Shown here: positions 7,896 to 14,222 of the stretch, one piece after another
How the letters are laid out: each line of letters starts with the position of its first letter
How positions within the stretch are numbered: the first letter of the stretch is position 1
Made by a program: the position numbers and the translations under genes
Notes under the pieces: model-generated
Told to the model about the DNA's origin: nothing
The model's input: only the letters and a program-made list of their open reading frames with translations
The model's database searches: none
Source of the DNA: Desulfopila_A sp964446655
Lineage (GTDB): Bacteria > Desulfobacterota > Desulfobulbia > Desulfobulbales > Desulfocapsaceae
Length of the DNA stretch: 18,678 nucleotides
Assembly: GCA_964446655.1 (NCBI GenBank)
Contig: CAYUPL010000065.1
Coordinates: 1 to 18,678 of the forward strand
Direction of reading: 5' to 3'

Positions 7896-8360
7896 CTATT
7901 TTAGCTGTACTTTCTCTTCACGGTCTTTTATCAGAGAGTGAAGCTTGTTCATTATCTCAGCAGGCAGGGGGGTCAGTTTACCCTGTCGGTTGATCGAGGC
8001 GTGGATTGTGTAGCCTCTCACTAACAGTCTGGGGCGGTCAATGTCCTGGTCGTTTCGGGTGATTCGATAGTGGAAACGGCAGGAGAAGTTTTTCAAGGTG
8101 TCAATGGAAGTCTCGATGGTGAGTAAATCATCGTAGCATGCCGGTGCCTTGAAGCGCGAGAAGCATTCCGTTACCGGCAGTACGATGCCAAGCTGTTCGA
8201 TATAACGATAGCTGCAGACCCAGTCGCGCATCATTTCTGTCCGGCCGATCTCAAAGTATCTGAAGTAGTTGGCGTTGTAGACAACTCCGGCCGCGTCGGT
8301 GTCGCCATATAACACCCGGCACTGCACCTTGTGGACCGGCTCTTTCATGCTCAGCTGCAT
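7896..8360 (-). CDS. ybgC: YbgC/4-hydroxybenzoyl-CoA thioesterase-family acyl-CoA thioesterase
   Basis: A 154-residue single hot-dog-fold protein, the normal family length. The hallmark YGDTDAAGVVYNANYFRYFE (residues 18-37) carries the catalytic aspartate, Asp22, in the DTDxxGVVYxxNY motif. It is followed by GRTEMMRDW and, further on, the beta-sheet segments FKAPACYDDLLTIET and SCRFHYRI. YbgC-type enzymes hydrolyse acyl-CoA or acyl-ACP thioesters, and in proteobacteria ybgC often sits near the Tol-Pal genes. Here it instead overlaps the end of the apgM-like gene by 10 bases, implying translational coupling at the end of the hom operon. A second ATG four codons downstream (8348), just after the apgM stop, is an alternative start. 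Neither has a clear ribosome binding site. The true substrate is unknown. Confidence 0.9.
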   Translation of the reverse strand: MQLSMKEPVHKVQCRVLYGDTDAAGVVYNANYFRYFEIGRTEMMRDWVCSYRYIEQLGIVLPVTECFSRFKAPACYDDLLTIETSIDTLKNFSCRFHYRITRNDQDIDRPRLLVRGYTIHASINRQGKLTPLPAEIMNKLHSLIKDREEKVQLK

Positions 8361-9571
8361 GGTTGTTGCAAGAGTCTGTTGATAAGTTGGTGACCGTTGC
8401 CGAGCAGTTCAATATCCTTCATCTCTTCGGCGGAGCGCTCAGAAAAGCTCAGAGCGGGGCCGTGGTTCCGCACGCGGGAGTCATAGAGCAGGGTCGGCAC
8501 AGGGTCCAGGGTGTGGGTGCGCAGGGAAATCGGAGTGAAGTGATCCATGGTGACCACGACACGAAAATCCACCTGCCTGGCCTGAAGATCATTGAAAATG
8601 TAGTGCACGATTTTTCGGTCAAAGTCTTCAATTGCCTTTATTTTGTTATCGATGGAGCCCTGATGACCGGCTTCGTCCGGTGCTTCTAAATGGACGAAGA
8701 CAAAATCTTCTCTCTCCAGTGCCTGCAGGGCGGCCTGGGCCTTGCCGAGGTAGTTGGTGTCAATAAAACCGGTGGCTCCGGGAACATTGATAATATTGAG
8801 TCCGGCGTTGACTCCGATGCCTTTGAGCAGGTCGACGGCCGAAATCATGCTGCCGCTGAGACCGAAGCGCTCCGAAAAAGTGGGCATTTGCGGCATTTTC
8901 CCTTCTCCCCACGGCCAGATGGCGTTGGCGGGCAGCTTACCGGCTGCGATACGCTGCAGGTTGACGGGATGTTCGGCTAATACCTTTGCGGCACTATGAA
9001 GAAGGTCCTGCCAGATTGTGTGTTGACGATAGTCTGTCAGAAAAGAACTGACATCATTTTCGATATAATCATGCGGCGGTACGGTCACCAGAGGAGGTGG
9101 ATCCCCTTTCAGGGTGAGAAGGTGACGATAACTTACACCGGCATAAAAGTGGAATATTGCATTACCGCATTGGTTTTCCAGGGCATGGATAAGTTCGCCG
9201 GCCTCTGCACTGCTGATATGGTCGGCGGTAAAGTCAACCATTATGGTGCGGTCGGCCCGGCTCCGCTTCAGGGTGACAAGATTACAGCGGTAGGCGGTTT
9301 CATCAGGGCTCAACGAGATCCCCATGCTGGCCGCTTCCAGGGGAGCCCTGCCGGTATAGTATCTGGCAGGATCGTATCCCATAAGTGACAGGTTGGCTAC
9401 ATCACTGCCTGGTGCGAAACCCTTCGGTATGGTATTGGTAAGAAAAAACTCCCCCTTGCTGCAGAGAGCATCCATTGCCGGGGTTGTCGCCGCTTCCAGA
9501 GGTGTTCGATCACCAAGTTCGGCCAGAGGGTAATCACCCATGCCGTCGCCCACCAGAACCAGATATTTCAT
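8351..9571 (-). CDS. apgM: ApgM-like phosphoglycerate mutase family protein (possible homoserine kinase)
   Basis: A 406-residue member of the archaeal-type cofactor-independent phosphoglycerate mutase family (COG3635, alkaline phosphatase superfamily). The N-terminus MKYLVLVGDGMGDYPL has metal-binding Asp9. GSDVANLSLMGYDP holds the nucleophile Ser62 and is followed by YYTGRAPLEAASMGI. The C-terminal metal site is seen in LEAPDEAGHQG and VVTMDHFTP with DPVPTLL. The family name implies 2-/3-phosphoglycerate interconversion in glycolysis. However, the gene lies only 18 bases after hom, and bacterial members next to threonine genes have been annotated as a predicted functional analogue of homoserine kinase. 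With no GHMP-type thrB here, that role is a serious alternative; the sequence alone cannot decide. Confidence 0.9.
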   Translation of the reverse strand: MKYLVLVGDGMGDYPLAELGDRTPLEAATTPAMDALCSKGEFFLTNTIPKGFAPGSDVANLSLMGYDPARYYTGRAPLEAASMGISLSPDETAYRCNLVTLKRSRADRTIMVDFTADHISSAEAGELIHALENQCGNAIFHFYAGVSYRHLLTLKGDPPPLVTVPPHDYIENDVSSFLTDYRQHTIWQDLLHSAAKVLAEHPVNLQRIAAGKLPANAIWPWGEGKMPQMPTFSERFGLSGSMISAVDLLKGIGVNAGLNIINVPGATGFIDTNYLGKAQAALQALEREDFVFVHLEAPDEAGHQGSIDNKIKAIEDFDRKIVHYIFNDLQARQVDFRVVVTMDHFTPISLRTHTLDPVPTLLYDSRVRNHGPALSFSERSAEEMKDIELLGNGHQLINRLLQQPCS

Positions 9572-9589
9572 TCTCTCTCCAAAGGATGA

Positions 9590-10921
9590 TTAATTGCCGT
9601 TTTGCTCTTCGATGAGAACCCTGATGGTGACGGTTGGGTCGGCACAGACCTGCAGTGCATCGATTTCCGCAATGGCTTTCTGAACTGCGCTTTCCCTGGC
9701 CATATGGGATCTGAGAACGATGAAAACCGGCTTGTTTTTACCGCGGCTTTTCTGGATCATTGATTTTATGGAGATGTCGTTTTTGCCGAAGACTCCCGCG
9801 ATCTGTGCCAGCACACCAGGCTGGTCGACAACCGTGACACGGAAATAGTAGGGGCATTGCAGCTCACCCATGGGAGTGATCTGTGGGGCGCCTATGTTTT
9901 CCGGGAGATACGACAGCACGGGGACACGGTTGACGGCATTGGAAAGGATGTTTCTGCCGATATCGACCACATCAGCCGCCACGGCACTGCCGGTCGGCAT
10001 CATACCGGCGCCCTGGCCGTAGAGAAGAACATCACCAACGGTGTCGCCTGTAAACTGAATGGCATTGAAAGCACCATGGATATTGGCAAGCATGTGCGAG
10101 TCCGGAACCATGGTGGGATGGACGCGCGCTTCCATATGGCTGCCGTGATTGTGGCTGATGGCAAGGAGCTTGATGCGGTAGCCGAATTCTTTGGCGAACT
10201 CGATATCGATGGGATGAATTTTGCTGATGCCTTCGGTCGTGATATGGTCGAGGTGGACATGTTTGCCGTAGGCGATGGTCATCAGGATGGCAAGCTTATG
10301 GGCCGTATCGATTCCTTCAACATCATAGGTGGGGTCCGCTTCGGCAAATCCTTTCTCCTGGGCATCCTGCAGGACTTCACTGAAAGGATAACCGTATTCC
10401 GTCATCTGGGTGAGGATATAATTTGCGGTACCATTCATGATGCCCCGGATAGAGAGAATGTTATTGGCCACCAAGCCCTCTTTCAGTGACTTGATAAGTG
10501 GTATTCCTCCGCCGACACTTGCCTCAAAACCGACCTCGACGTTTTTGGCGGCAGCTGCTTCGAAAATCTCCCTGCCGTGAGTGGAGAGTAATGCTTTGTT
10601 GGCTGTGACCACATGTTTGCCGTTGTTGATGGCCTGAAGGAGAAACGACTTGGCCGGTTCTATGCCTCCAATAAGTTCTACCACGATATCGATAGTATCA
10701 TCCGCAATGATGTCGGCAGCATTTTGGGAAAAGATAACATCTCGAAAATCTTCCGGCAGATTGTGAAGATTAATGTCGGCAATTCTGTGAAGCACTATCC
10801 GTGCTCCGCAGCGCTCTGTTATCCGCTGCTGTTGTTGAAGAAGTGTTCGGGCGAATCCCTGTCCAACCGTGCCGAAGCCAATAATACCTACATGGATTTC
10901 TTTCATATCGTTTTGTGTCAT
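9590..10921 (-). CDS. hom: Homoserine dehydrogenase with C-terminal ACT domain
   Basis: Catalyses NAD(P)H-dependent reduction of aspartate semialdehyde to homoserine, the branch point to threonine and methionine. It has 443 residues, the usual single-function length. Domains in order: Rossmann nucleotide-binding (HVGIIGFGTVGQGF, residues about 10-23), ELIGG, TANKALL, the catalytic domain with FEASVGGGIPLIKSL, IMNGTANYIL and EKGFAEADPTYDVEGIDTAHK, and a C-terminal ACT domain (FRVTVVDQPGVLAQIAGVF, from about residue 360) expected to sense threonine. It is the first gene of a minus-strand unit with the apgM-like gene and ybgC. No strong ribosome binding site precedes ATG 10921; an internal ATG at codon 6 (10906) is also possible. 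A good promoter lies about 165 bases upstream. Confidence 0.97.
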   Translation of the reverse strand: MTQNDMKEIHVGIIGFGTVGQGFARTLLQQQQRITERCGARIVLHRIADINLHNLPEDFRDVIFSQNAADIIADDTIDIVVELIGGIEPAKSFLLQAINNGKHVVTANKALLSTHGREIFEAAAAKNVEVGFEASVGGGIPLIKSLKEGLVANNILSIRGIMNGTANYILTQMTEYGYPFSEVLQDAQEKGFAEADPTYDVEGIDTAHKLAILMTIAYGKHVHLDHITTEGISKIHPIDIEFAKEFGYRIKLLAISHNHGSHMEARVHPTMVPDSHMLANIHGAFNAIQFTGDTVGDVLLYGQGAGMMPTGSAVAADVVDIGRNILSNAVNRVPVLSYLPENIGAPQITPMGELQCPYYFRVTVVDQPGVLAQIAGVFGKNDISIKSMIQKSRGKNKPVFIVLRSHMARESAVQKAIAEIDALQVCADPTVTIRVLIEEQNGN

Positions 10922-11083
10922 TGAAGTTTAAAAAGTGGCGGTGAGCAGAATCTTCACTCTCTCTTCGTACTGTTCTCGATGGAGATTGCAGAGATGATTT
11001 GAAATTTTTCAGGGCCTTCGGCTTACCGTGTCTCACTCTGTTTTTGATACATTTCAGCCATTGTTTGAATAGCCCGATCCGCT

Positions 11084-11112
11084 AGCCTACCCGCTTTGCG
11101 GTGTAATGTCAA
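11084..11112 (-). promoter_or_regulatory. Sigma-70-type promoter of the hom operon
   Basis: Minus-strand TTGACA (11112-11107, perfect -35) and TAGGCT (11089-11084, weak -10) are 17 bases apart. The spacer contains a small inverted repeat (CCGC-AAA-GCGG). The transcript would have an untranslated leader of about 155 bases before hom. I found no threonine-rich leader peptide or terminator in it. Confidence 0.5.
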
Positions 11113-11134
11113 AATAATAGAAGAGATATTTTAC

Positions 11135-11163
11135 TGGCCAGGGTGGGCAAAGTAGGATATACT
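11135..11163 (+). promoter_or_regulatory. Sigma-70-type promoter of adk
   Basis: TGGCCA (11135-11140, four of six bases matching the -35 consensus), a 17-base spacer and TATACT (11158-11163) face adk. They lie back to back with the hom promoter, the two -35 boxes being 22 bases apart. A leader of about 80 bases would precede adk; it contains a small CCTGC/GCAGG hairpin and a T7 run. Confidence 0.45.
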
Positions 11164-11250
11164 CTCCCCTGCCTTGCAGGAGTGGCTGGGATTATACGTT
11201 TTTTTGAAGCGCAGCAGTGCTTTTTATATTCAATTTCAAAGGAGAACGAC

Positions 11251-11931
11251 ATGGGTAAAAATATTCTGGTGTTTGGGCCAAACGGAAGCGGCAAGGGGAC
11301 ACAAGGGGCGATAGTACAGAAAAAATTTGATATCCCCCATATAGAGTCCGGCGCTATTTTTCGCGAACATATCGGTGGCGGTACCGAGCTTGGCAAGAAA
11401 GCTAAAGAGTATATCGATCGGGGTGACCTGGTGCCGGATGACATTACTATACCCATGATGATTGCAAGATTGCAGAAAGAAGACTGTAAAGACGGCTGGA
11501 TCCTGGATGGCTTCCCCCGATCCAAAGACCAGGCAGTGACACTTGCCGAAACGCTGGAGAAAGAAGGACTGGCTCTCGATTACGTCATTGAGATCGTGCT
11601 GGATCGTGAGATAGCTAAAGAGCGGATCATGGGGCGTCGCCTCTGTGTTAATGACAACAACCATCCAAACCATATTGCCTTTGATGCCATCAAGCCAGTG
11701 GAGAAAGACGGCAAACTGGTTTGCCGTGTATGCGGTGGCGAATTGAAAACCCGGGCCGACGATCAGGACGTGGACGCCATCAACAAGCGTCATGGAATCT
11801 ATTATGATGAGACAACCGGTACAATGGCAGCCGTGAACTATTTCAAGACAGCCGGTGGTCCCAAAGTGGTCTCCGTCGATGGATCGGTTTCCATTGGTGC
11901 AGTGACCGATTCGATAATGAAAGAGCTCTAA
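11251..11931 (+). CDS. adk: Adenylate kinase
   Basis: Interconverts ATP + AMP and 2 ADP in the cytoplasm. The frame is open from 11143, but ATG 11251 has a good GGAG (11241-11244) and puts the P-loop (FGPNGSGKGTQG, residues 8-19) at the normal N-terminal place, giving 226 residues. The NMP-binding segment reads ESGAIFREHI, with Ser where E. coli-type enzymes have STGD. LDGFPRSKDQA (85-95) is conserved, and the LID spans about 130-170. The LID has Cys132, His138/His141 and the pair Cys158-x2-Cys161, suggesting a zinc-bound LID of Cys/His type, with the catalytic LID arginine in KTRADD (Arg168). A long LID with this loop is a lineage variant rather than damage. The gene is monocistronic, between its own promoter and a strong terminator. 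Confidence 0.93.
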   Translation: MGKNILVFGPNGSGKGTQGAIVQKKFDIPHIESGAIFREHIGGGTELGKKAKEYIDRGDLVPDDITIPMMIARLQKEDCKDGWILDGFPRSKDQAVTLAETLEKEGLALDYVIEIVLDREIAKERIMGRRLCVNDNNHPNHIAFDAIKPVEKDGKLVCRVCGGELKTRADDQDVDAINKRHGIYYDETTGTMAAVNYFKTAGGPKVVSVDGSVSIGAVTDSIMKEL

Positions 11932-11985
11932 TATATACTTCTGCTCAGGTCGACATGTATTGACATAAAAACATGTGGAGAGAGT

Positions 11986-12027
11986 GGGTGTTCTTTCTGG
12001 CCGGCAGAGAGAGCACCCTTTTTTTTT
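11986..12027 (+). terminator. Rho-independent terminator of adk
   Basis: A 13-bp stem (GGGTGTTCTTTCT with AGAGAGAGCACCC, two G-U pairs) closes a 7-base loop and is followed by nine consecutive T (12019-12027). It sits 54 bases after the adk stop. This separates adk from the cobA-hemD unit and rules out the open frames crossing it. Confidence 0.92.
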
Positions 12028-12078
12028 GCCTTTTGAGCCAGGATATCTTACTATGTCGCTCAGCAAAGGAACCCAAAA

Positions 12079-12117
12079 GGGCCGGGACATGTTGGAGAAA
12101 ACCATCTGTCCTGGCCT
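12079..12117 (+). promoter_or_regulatory. Structured element upstream of cobA-hemD
   Basis: An 11-bp stem (GGGCCGGGACA with TGTCCTGGCCT, two G-U pairs) encloses an inner TGG/CCA stem with an AGAAAA loop. It lies 75 bases before the first possible cobA-hemD start. No U-tract follows, so it is not an intrinsic terminator. I compared it by eye with cobalamin, SAM, TPP, GEMM and fluoride riboswitch consensus elements and saw none of their conserved boxes. It may be part of the 5' leader or lie upstream of the promoter. Confidence 0.35.
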
Positions 12118-12192
12118 CTTCAGTTAAAAGATGGGGGACGGTAATCTGTCTGTGTCGCAGCGATAAGACGGATCCCTGGAAAATGTATTTCA

Positions 12193-13791
12193 ATGCGGAA
12201 ACGCAATGTGCGTATAATTGATATGGAAGAGCGTCAAGATAAAAGAGTAATGGGCAAGGTGTATCTGGTTGGTGCCGGGCCGGGTGATCCGGGCCTTATA
12301 ACGGTCAGAGGGAAATATCTGCTCGAGAAGGCGGAAGTCGTGGTCTATGACTATCTGGCCAGCTCAAAGCTTCTTAAGCATGTACCCAGAGACGCTGTGT
12401 TGGTTTATGCCGGTAAAAAGGGTGGAACCAAGCATATGCATACCCAGGAAGAAATAAATCAGATGCTGGTTGATCATGCTCAAGCGGGGAAAACGGTTGT
12501 CCGTCTCAAGGGTGGAGATCCTTTTATTTTTGGTCGCGGAGGAGAAGAGCTGGAAAGACTTCATGCCGCCGGCATTCCCTTTGAAGTGGTTCCGGGGGTA
12601 ACTTCGGCCACAGCCGCCGCAACCTATGCCGGTATTCCCATAACACACCGTAATTATACTGCTTCGGTAGCGTTTCTGACGGGTCACGAAGATCCGACCA
12701 AAGAGAACTCGAATATTGACTGGGCCAAACTTGCCACCGGTGCCGGTACTCTGGTCGTTTATATGGGCATCAAAAATCTGCCTATAATCGTTGCAAACCT
12801 GATCAAACACGGCCGTTCGCCGGAAACACCCGTAGCTGTGGTTCGTTGGGCTTCGACGCCGGAGCAGAGGACCGTAGTCGGTACATTGGCAACTATCGGA
12901 AATATCGTTGCCGAATCAGGTATCAAGCCGCCTTCACTTATCATTGTCGGGGAGGTGGTGAAGCTCAGGGAGACCATCGACTGGTTTGAAAAACGTCCCC
13001 TGTTCGGGAAAAAAATTGTGGTTACCAGGACTCGTGAACAGGCCAGCCAACTCACTGCCGGACTTGAGGAAAATGGTGCGGACTGTTTTGAGTGCTCTAC
13101 TATTGATATACAACCTGTTGACTCATATGAAAAATTAGATGCTGAGCTTGAACGATTGAAGGAATACCATTGGATTGTGTTTTCGTCACTCAACGGTGTA
13201 ACCCACTTTTTTGATCGTCTCTTTACAAAAAACATGGATGCCAGGGACTTGAAAGGCCCGAGTATAGCCGTAGTCGGAAAGAGCACCGCCGATTTGCTTC
13301 GCGCTTATGGAATACATGCCGATTTGATACCAGCAGAATTTACCAGTGAGGGGCTGGCCGAAAGCCTGCTCGATGTCGGGGTGGAAGGGCGGAATATCCT
13401 CATTCCTCGAGCGGAAAAAGGACGAGAGATCTTGCCGGAAACGTTGCGTGGCGCCGGAGCTCAGGTCACCATTGCGCCGGTGTACAAAAATGTCCTTCCT
13501 GAAGGACGCAAAGAAGAATTGCGACAGGAGCTTGATGCCGGCAAAGTTGACCTGCTGACATTTACCAGCTCTTCAACTGTGCGGAATTTTCTTACCATGC
13601 TGGATGCCGGCAGTGAAGAAAAGTTGAAGGAACTCCTGGCTGGTGTAAAAATTGCCGCCATTGGACCTATTACCGCAAAAACGGTAACAGATAACGGCTT
13701 AAAGGTTGATATCCAGCCCCGGGAACATTCCATAGACGCGATGGTACAAGCCATTGTGGACTATTATAGTGATATCAAAATGGGCCAGTAG
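12193..13791 (+). CDS. cobA-hemD: Fused uroporphyrinogen-III C-methyltransferase / uroporphyrinogen-III synthase
   Basis: A bifunctional tetrapyrrole enzyme. The C-terminal half closes hydroxymethylbilane to uroporphyrinogen III (HemD), and the N-terminal half methylates it twice with SAM to precorrin-2 (CobA), feeding siroheme and cobalamin. The CobA half has VGAGPGDPGLIT, RLKGGDPFIFGRGGEE, VPGVTSATAAATYAGIPITHR and VVYMGIKNL. The HemD half starts near GKKIVVTRTREQASQL (codon about 273) and has FSSLNGVTHFF, NILIPRAEKGREIL, PVYKNVLPEG and LLTFTSSSTVRNFL. The CobA family usually starts at MGKVYLVGAGPG, codon 20 (12250). Neither that ATG, ATG 12223 nor ATG 12193 has a convincing ribosome binding site, so the first 19 residues are uncertain. 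This fusion is common in anaerobes, including Desulfobacterota. The CULT gene follows 36 bases downstream and is probably co-transcribed. Confidence 0.95.
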   Translation: MRKRNVRIIDMEERQDKRVMGKVYLVGAGPGDPGLITVRGKYLLEKAEVVVYDYLASSKLLKHVPRDAVLVYAGKKGGTKHMHTQEEINQMLVDHAQAGKTVVRLKGGDPFIFGRGGEELERLHAAGIPFEVVPGVTSATAAATYAGIPITHRNYTASVAFLTGHEDPTKENSNIDWAKLATGAGTLVVYMGIKNLPIIVANLIKHGRSPETPVAVVRWASTPEQRTVVGTLATIGNIVAESGIKPPSLIIVGEVVKLRETIDWFEKRPLFGKKIVVTRTREQASQLTAGLEENGADCFECSTIDIQPVDSYEKLDAELERLKEYHWIVFSSLNGVTHFFDRLFTKNMDARDLKGPSIAVVGKSTADLLRAYGIHADLIPAEFTSEGLAESLLDVGVEGRNILIPRAEKGREILPETLRGAGAQVTIAPVYKNVLPEGRKEELRQELDAGKVDLLTFTSSSTVRNFLTMLDAGSEEKLKELLAGVKIAAIGPITAKTVTDNGLKVDIQPREHSIDAMVQAIVDYYSDIKMGQ

Positions 13792-13827
13792 GTCAACACT
13801 ATAGATCGGCAACATCCGGTGGAAGCC

Positions 13828-14217
13828 ATGGCAGAGGTCTACTTGTTCAGAGAAAAAGGCGGCACAACCTCGGCAATCGATATTGCCCGGCAGGAAGAGG
13901 AGCAGGAGGAGCCGGAAAAAGGATTATTCTGCCGGTTCTGCAGTCATCTGATTACCTCCGAAGAGCACAGCCTTGCCGTGAATGGCCGGCACCACCACAC
14001 TTTTTTTAATCCTGCCGGTATTATTTACGAGATACGCTGCTTCAGCAGTGCCGAGGGATGCACTCTCCATGGGCCGCCCACCGATGAATTCACCTGGTTT
14101 GCAGGGTATATCTGGCGTCTGGCGCTGTGCGCCTCCTGTTTTGCCCATCTGGGCTGGTCCTTCAGCTCTGCCGATGATCTGTTTTATGGGCTGATAAAGC
14201 AAAACCTTGCCGGATAA
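13828..14217 (+). CDS. CULT-domain (cereblon-like) zinc protein
   Basis: A 129-residue single-domain protein matching the CULT domain, the beta-tent fold that binds thalidomide in human cereblon. Zinc cysteines are Cys35-x2-Cys38 and Cys101-x2-Cys104. The three cage tryptophans are Trp90, Trp96 and Trp110, spaced exactly as human Trp380, Trp386 and Trp400 (6 and 14 apart), with FxWFxGYxW and HLGWSF matching cereblon SWFPGYAW and HIGWKF. HTFFNPAGIIYEI corresponds to the cereblon YVNPHGYVHE strand, with Asn61 kept, and Phe112 matches Phe402. The human His378 position is Phe88 here. The N-terminal roughly 32 residues (acidic EEEQEEPEKG) lack the cereblon LON domain and any signal peptide, so the protein is cytoplasmic. 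ATG 13828 is preferred over in-frame GTG 13819 because GGTGGA lies just upstream. Bacterial single-domain homologues exist (Magnetospirillum MsCI4), but their cellular role is unknown. Confidence 0.9.
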   Translation: MAEVYLFREKGGTTSAIDIARQEEEQEEPEKGLFCRFCSHLITSEEHSLAVNGRHHHTFFNPAGIIYEIRCFSSAEGCTLHGPPTDEFTWFAGYIWRLALCASCFAHLGWSFSSADDLFYGLIKQNLAG

Positions 14218-14222
14218 CTACA

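Noticed and set aside
9857..10489. Long plus-strand frame (210 codons) antisense to hom
   Set aside because: It is a shadow of the well-conserved hom coding sequence, and its product has no recognisable domain.
11022..11060. 12-codon frame (MAEMYQKQSETR) in the hom leader as a possible threonine attenuator peptide
   Set aside because: It has only one threonine, no ribosome binding site, and no terminator/antiterminator pair after it.
11143..11250. Extended N-terminus of adenylate kinase
   Set aside because: ATG 11251 has a proper ribosome binding site and the standard family start. The upstream codons overlap the predicted promoter.
11945..12221. 82-codon frames on both strands between adk and cobA-hemD
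   Set aside because: Both run through the strong adk terminator and give low-complexity, unfamiliar products.
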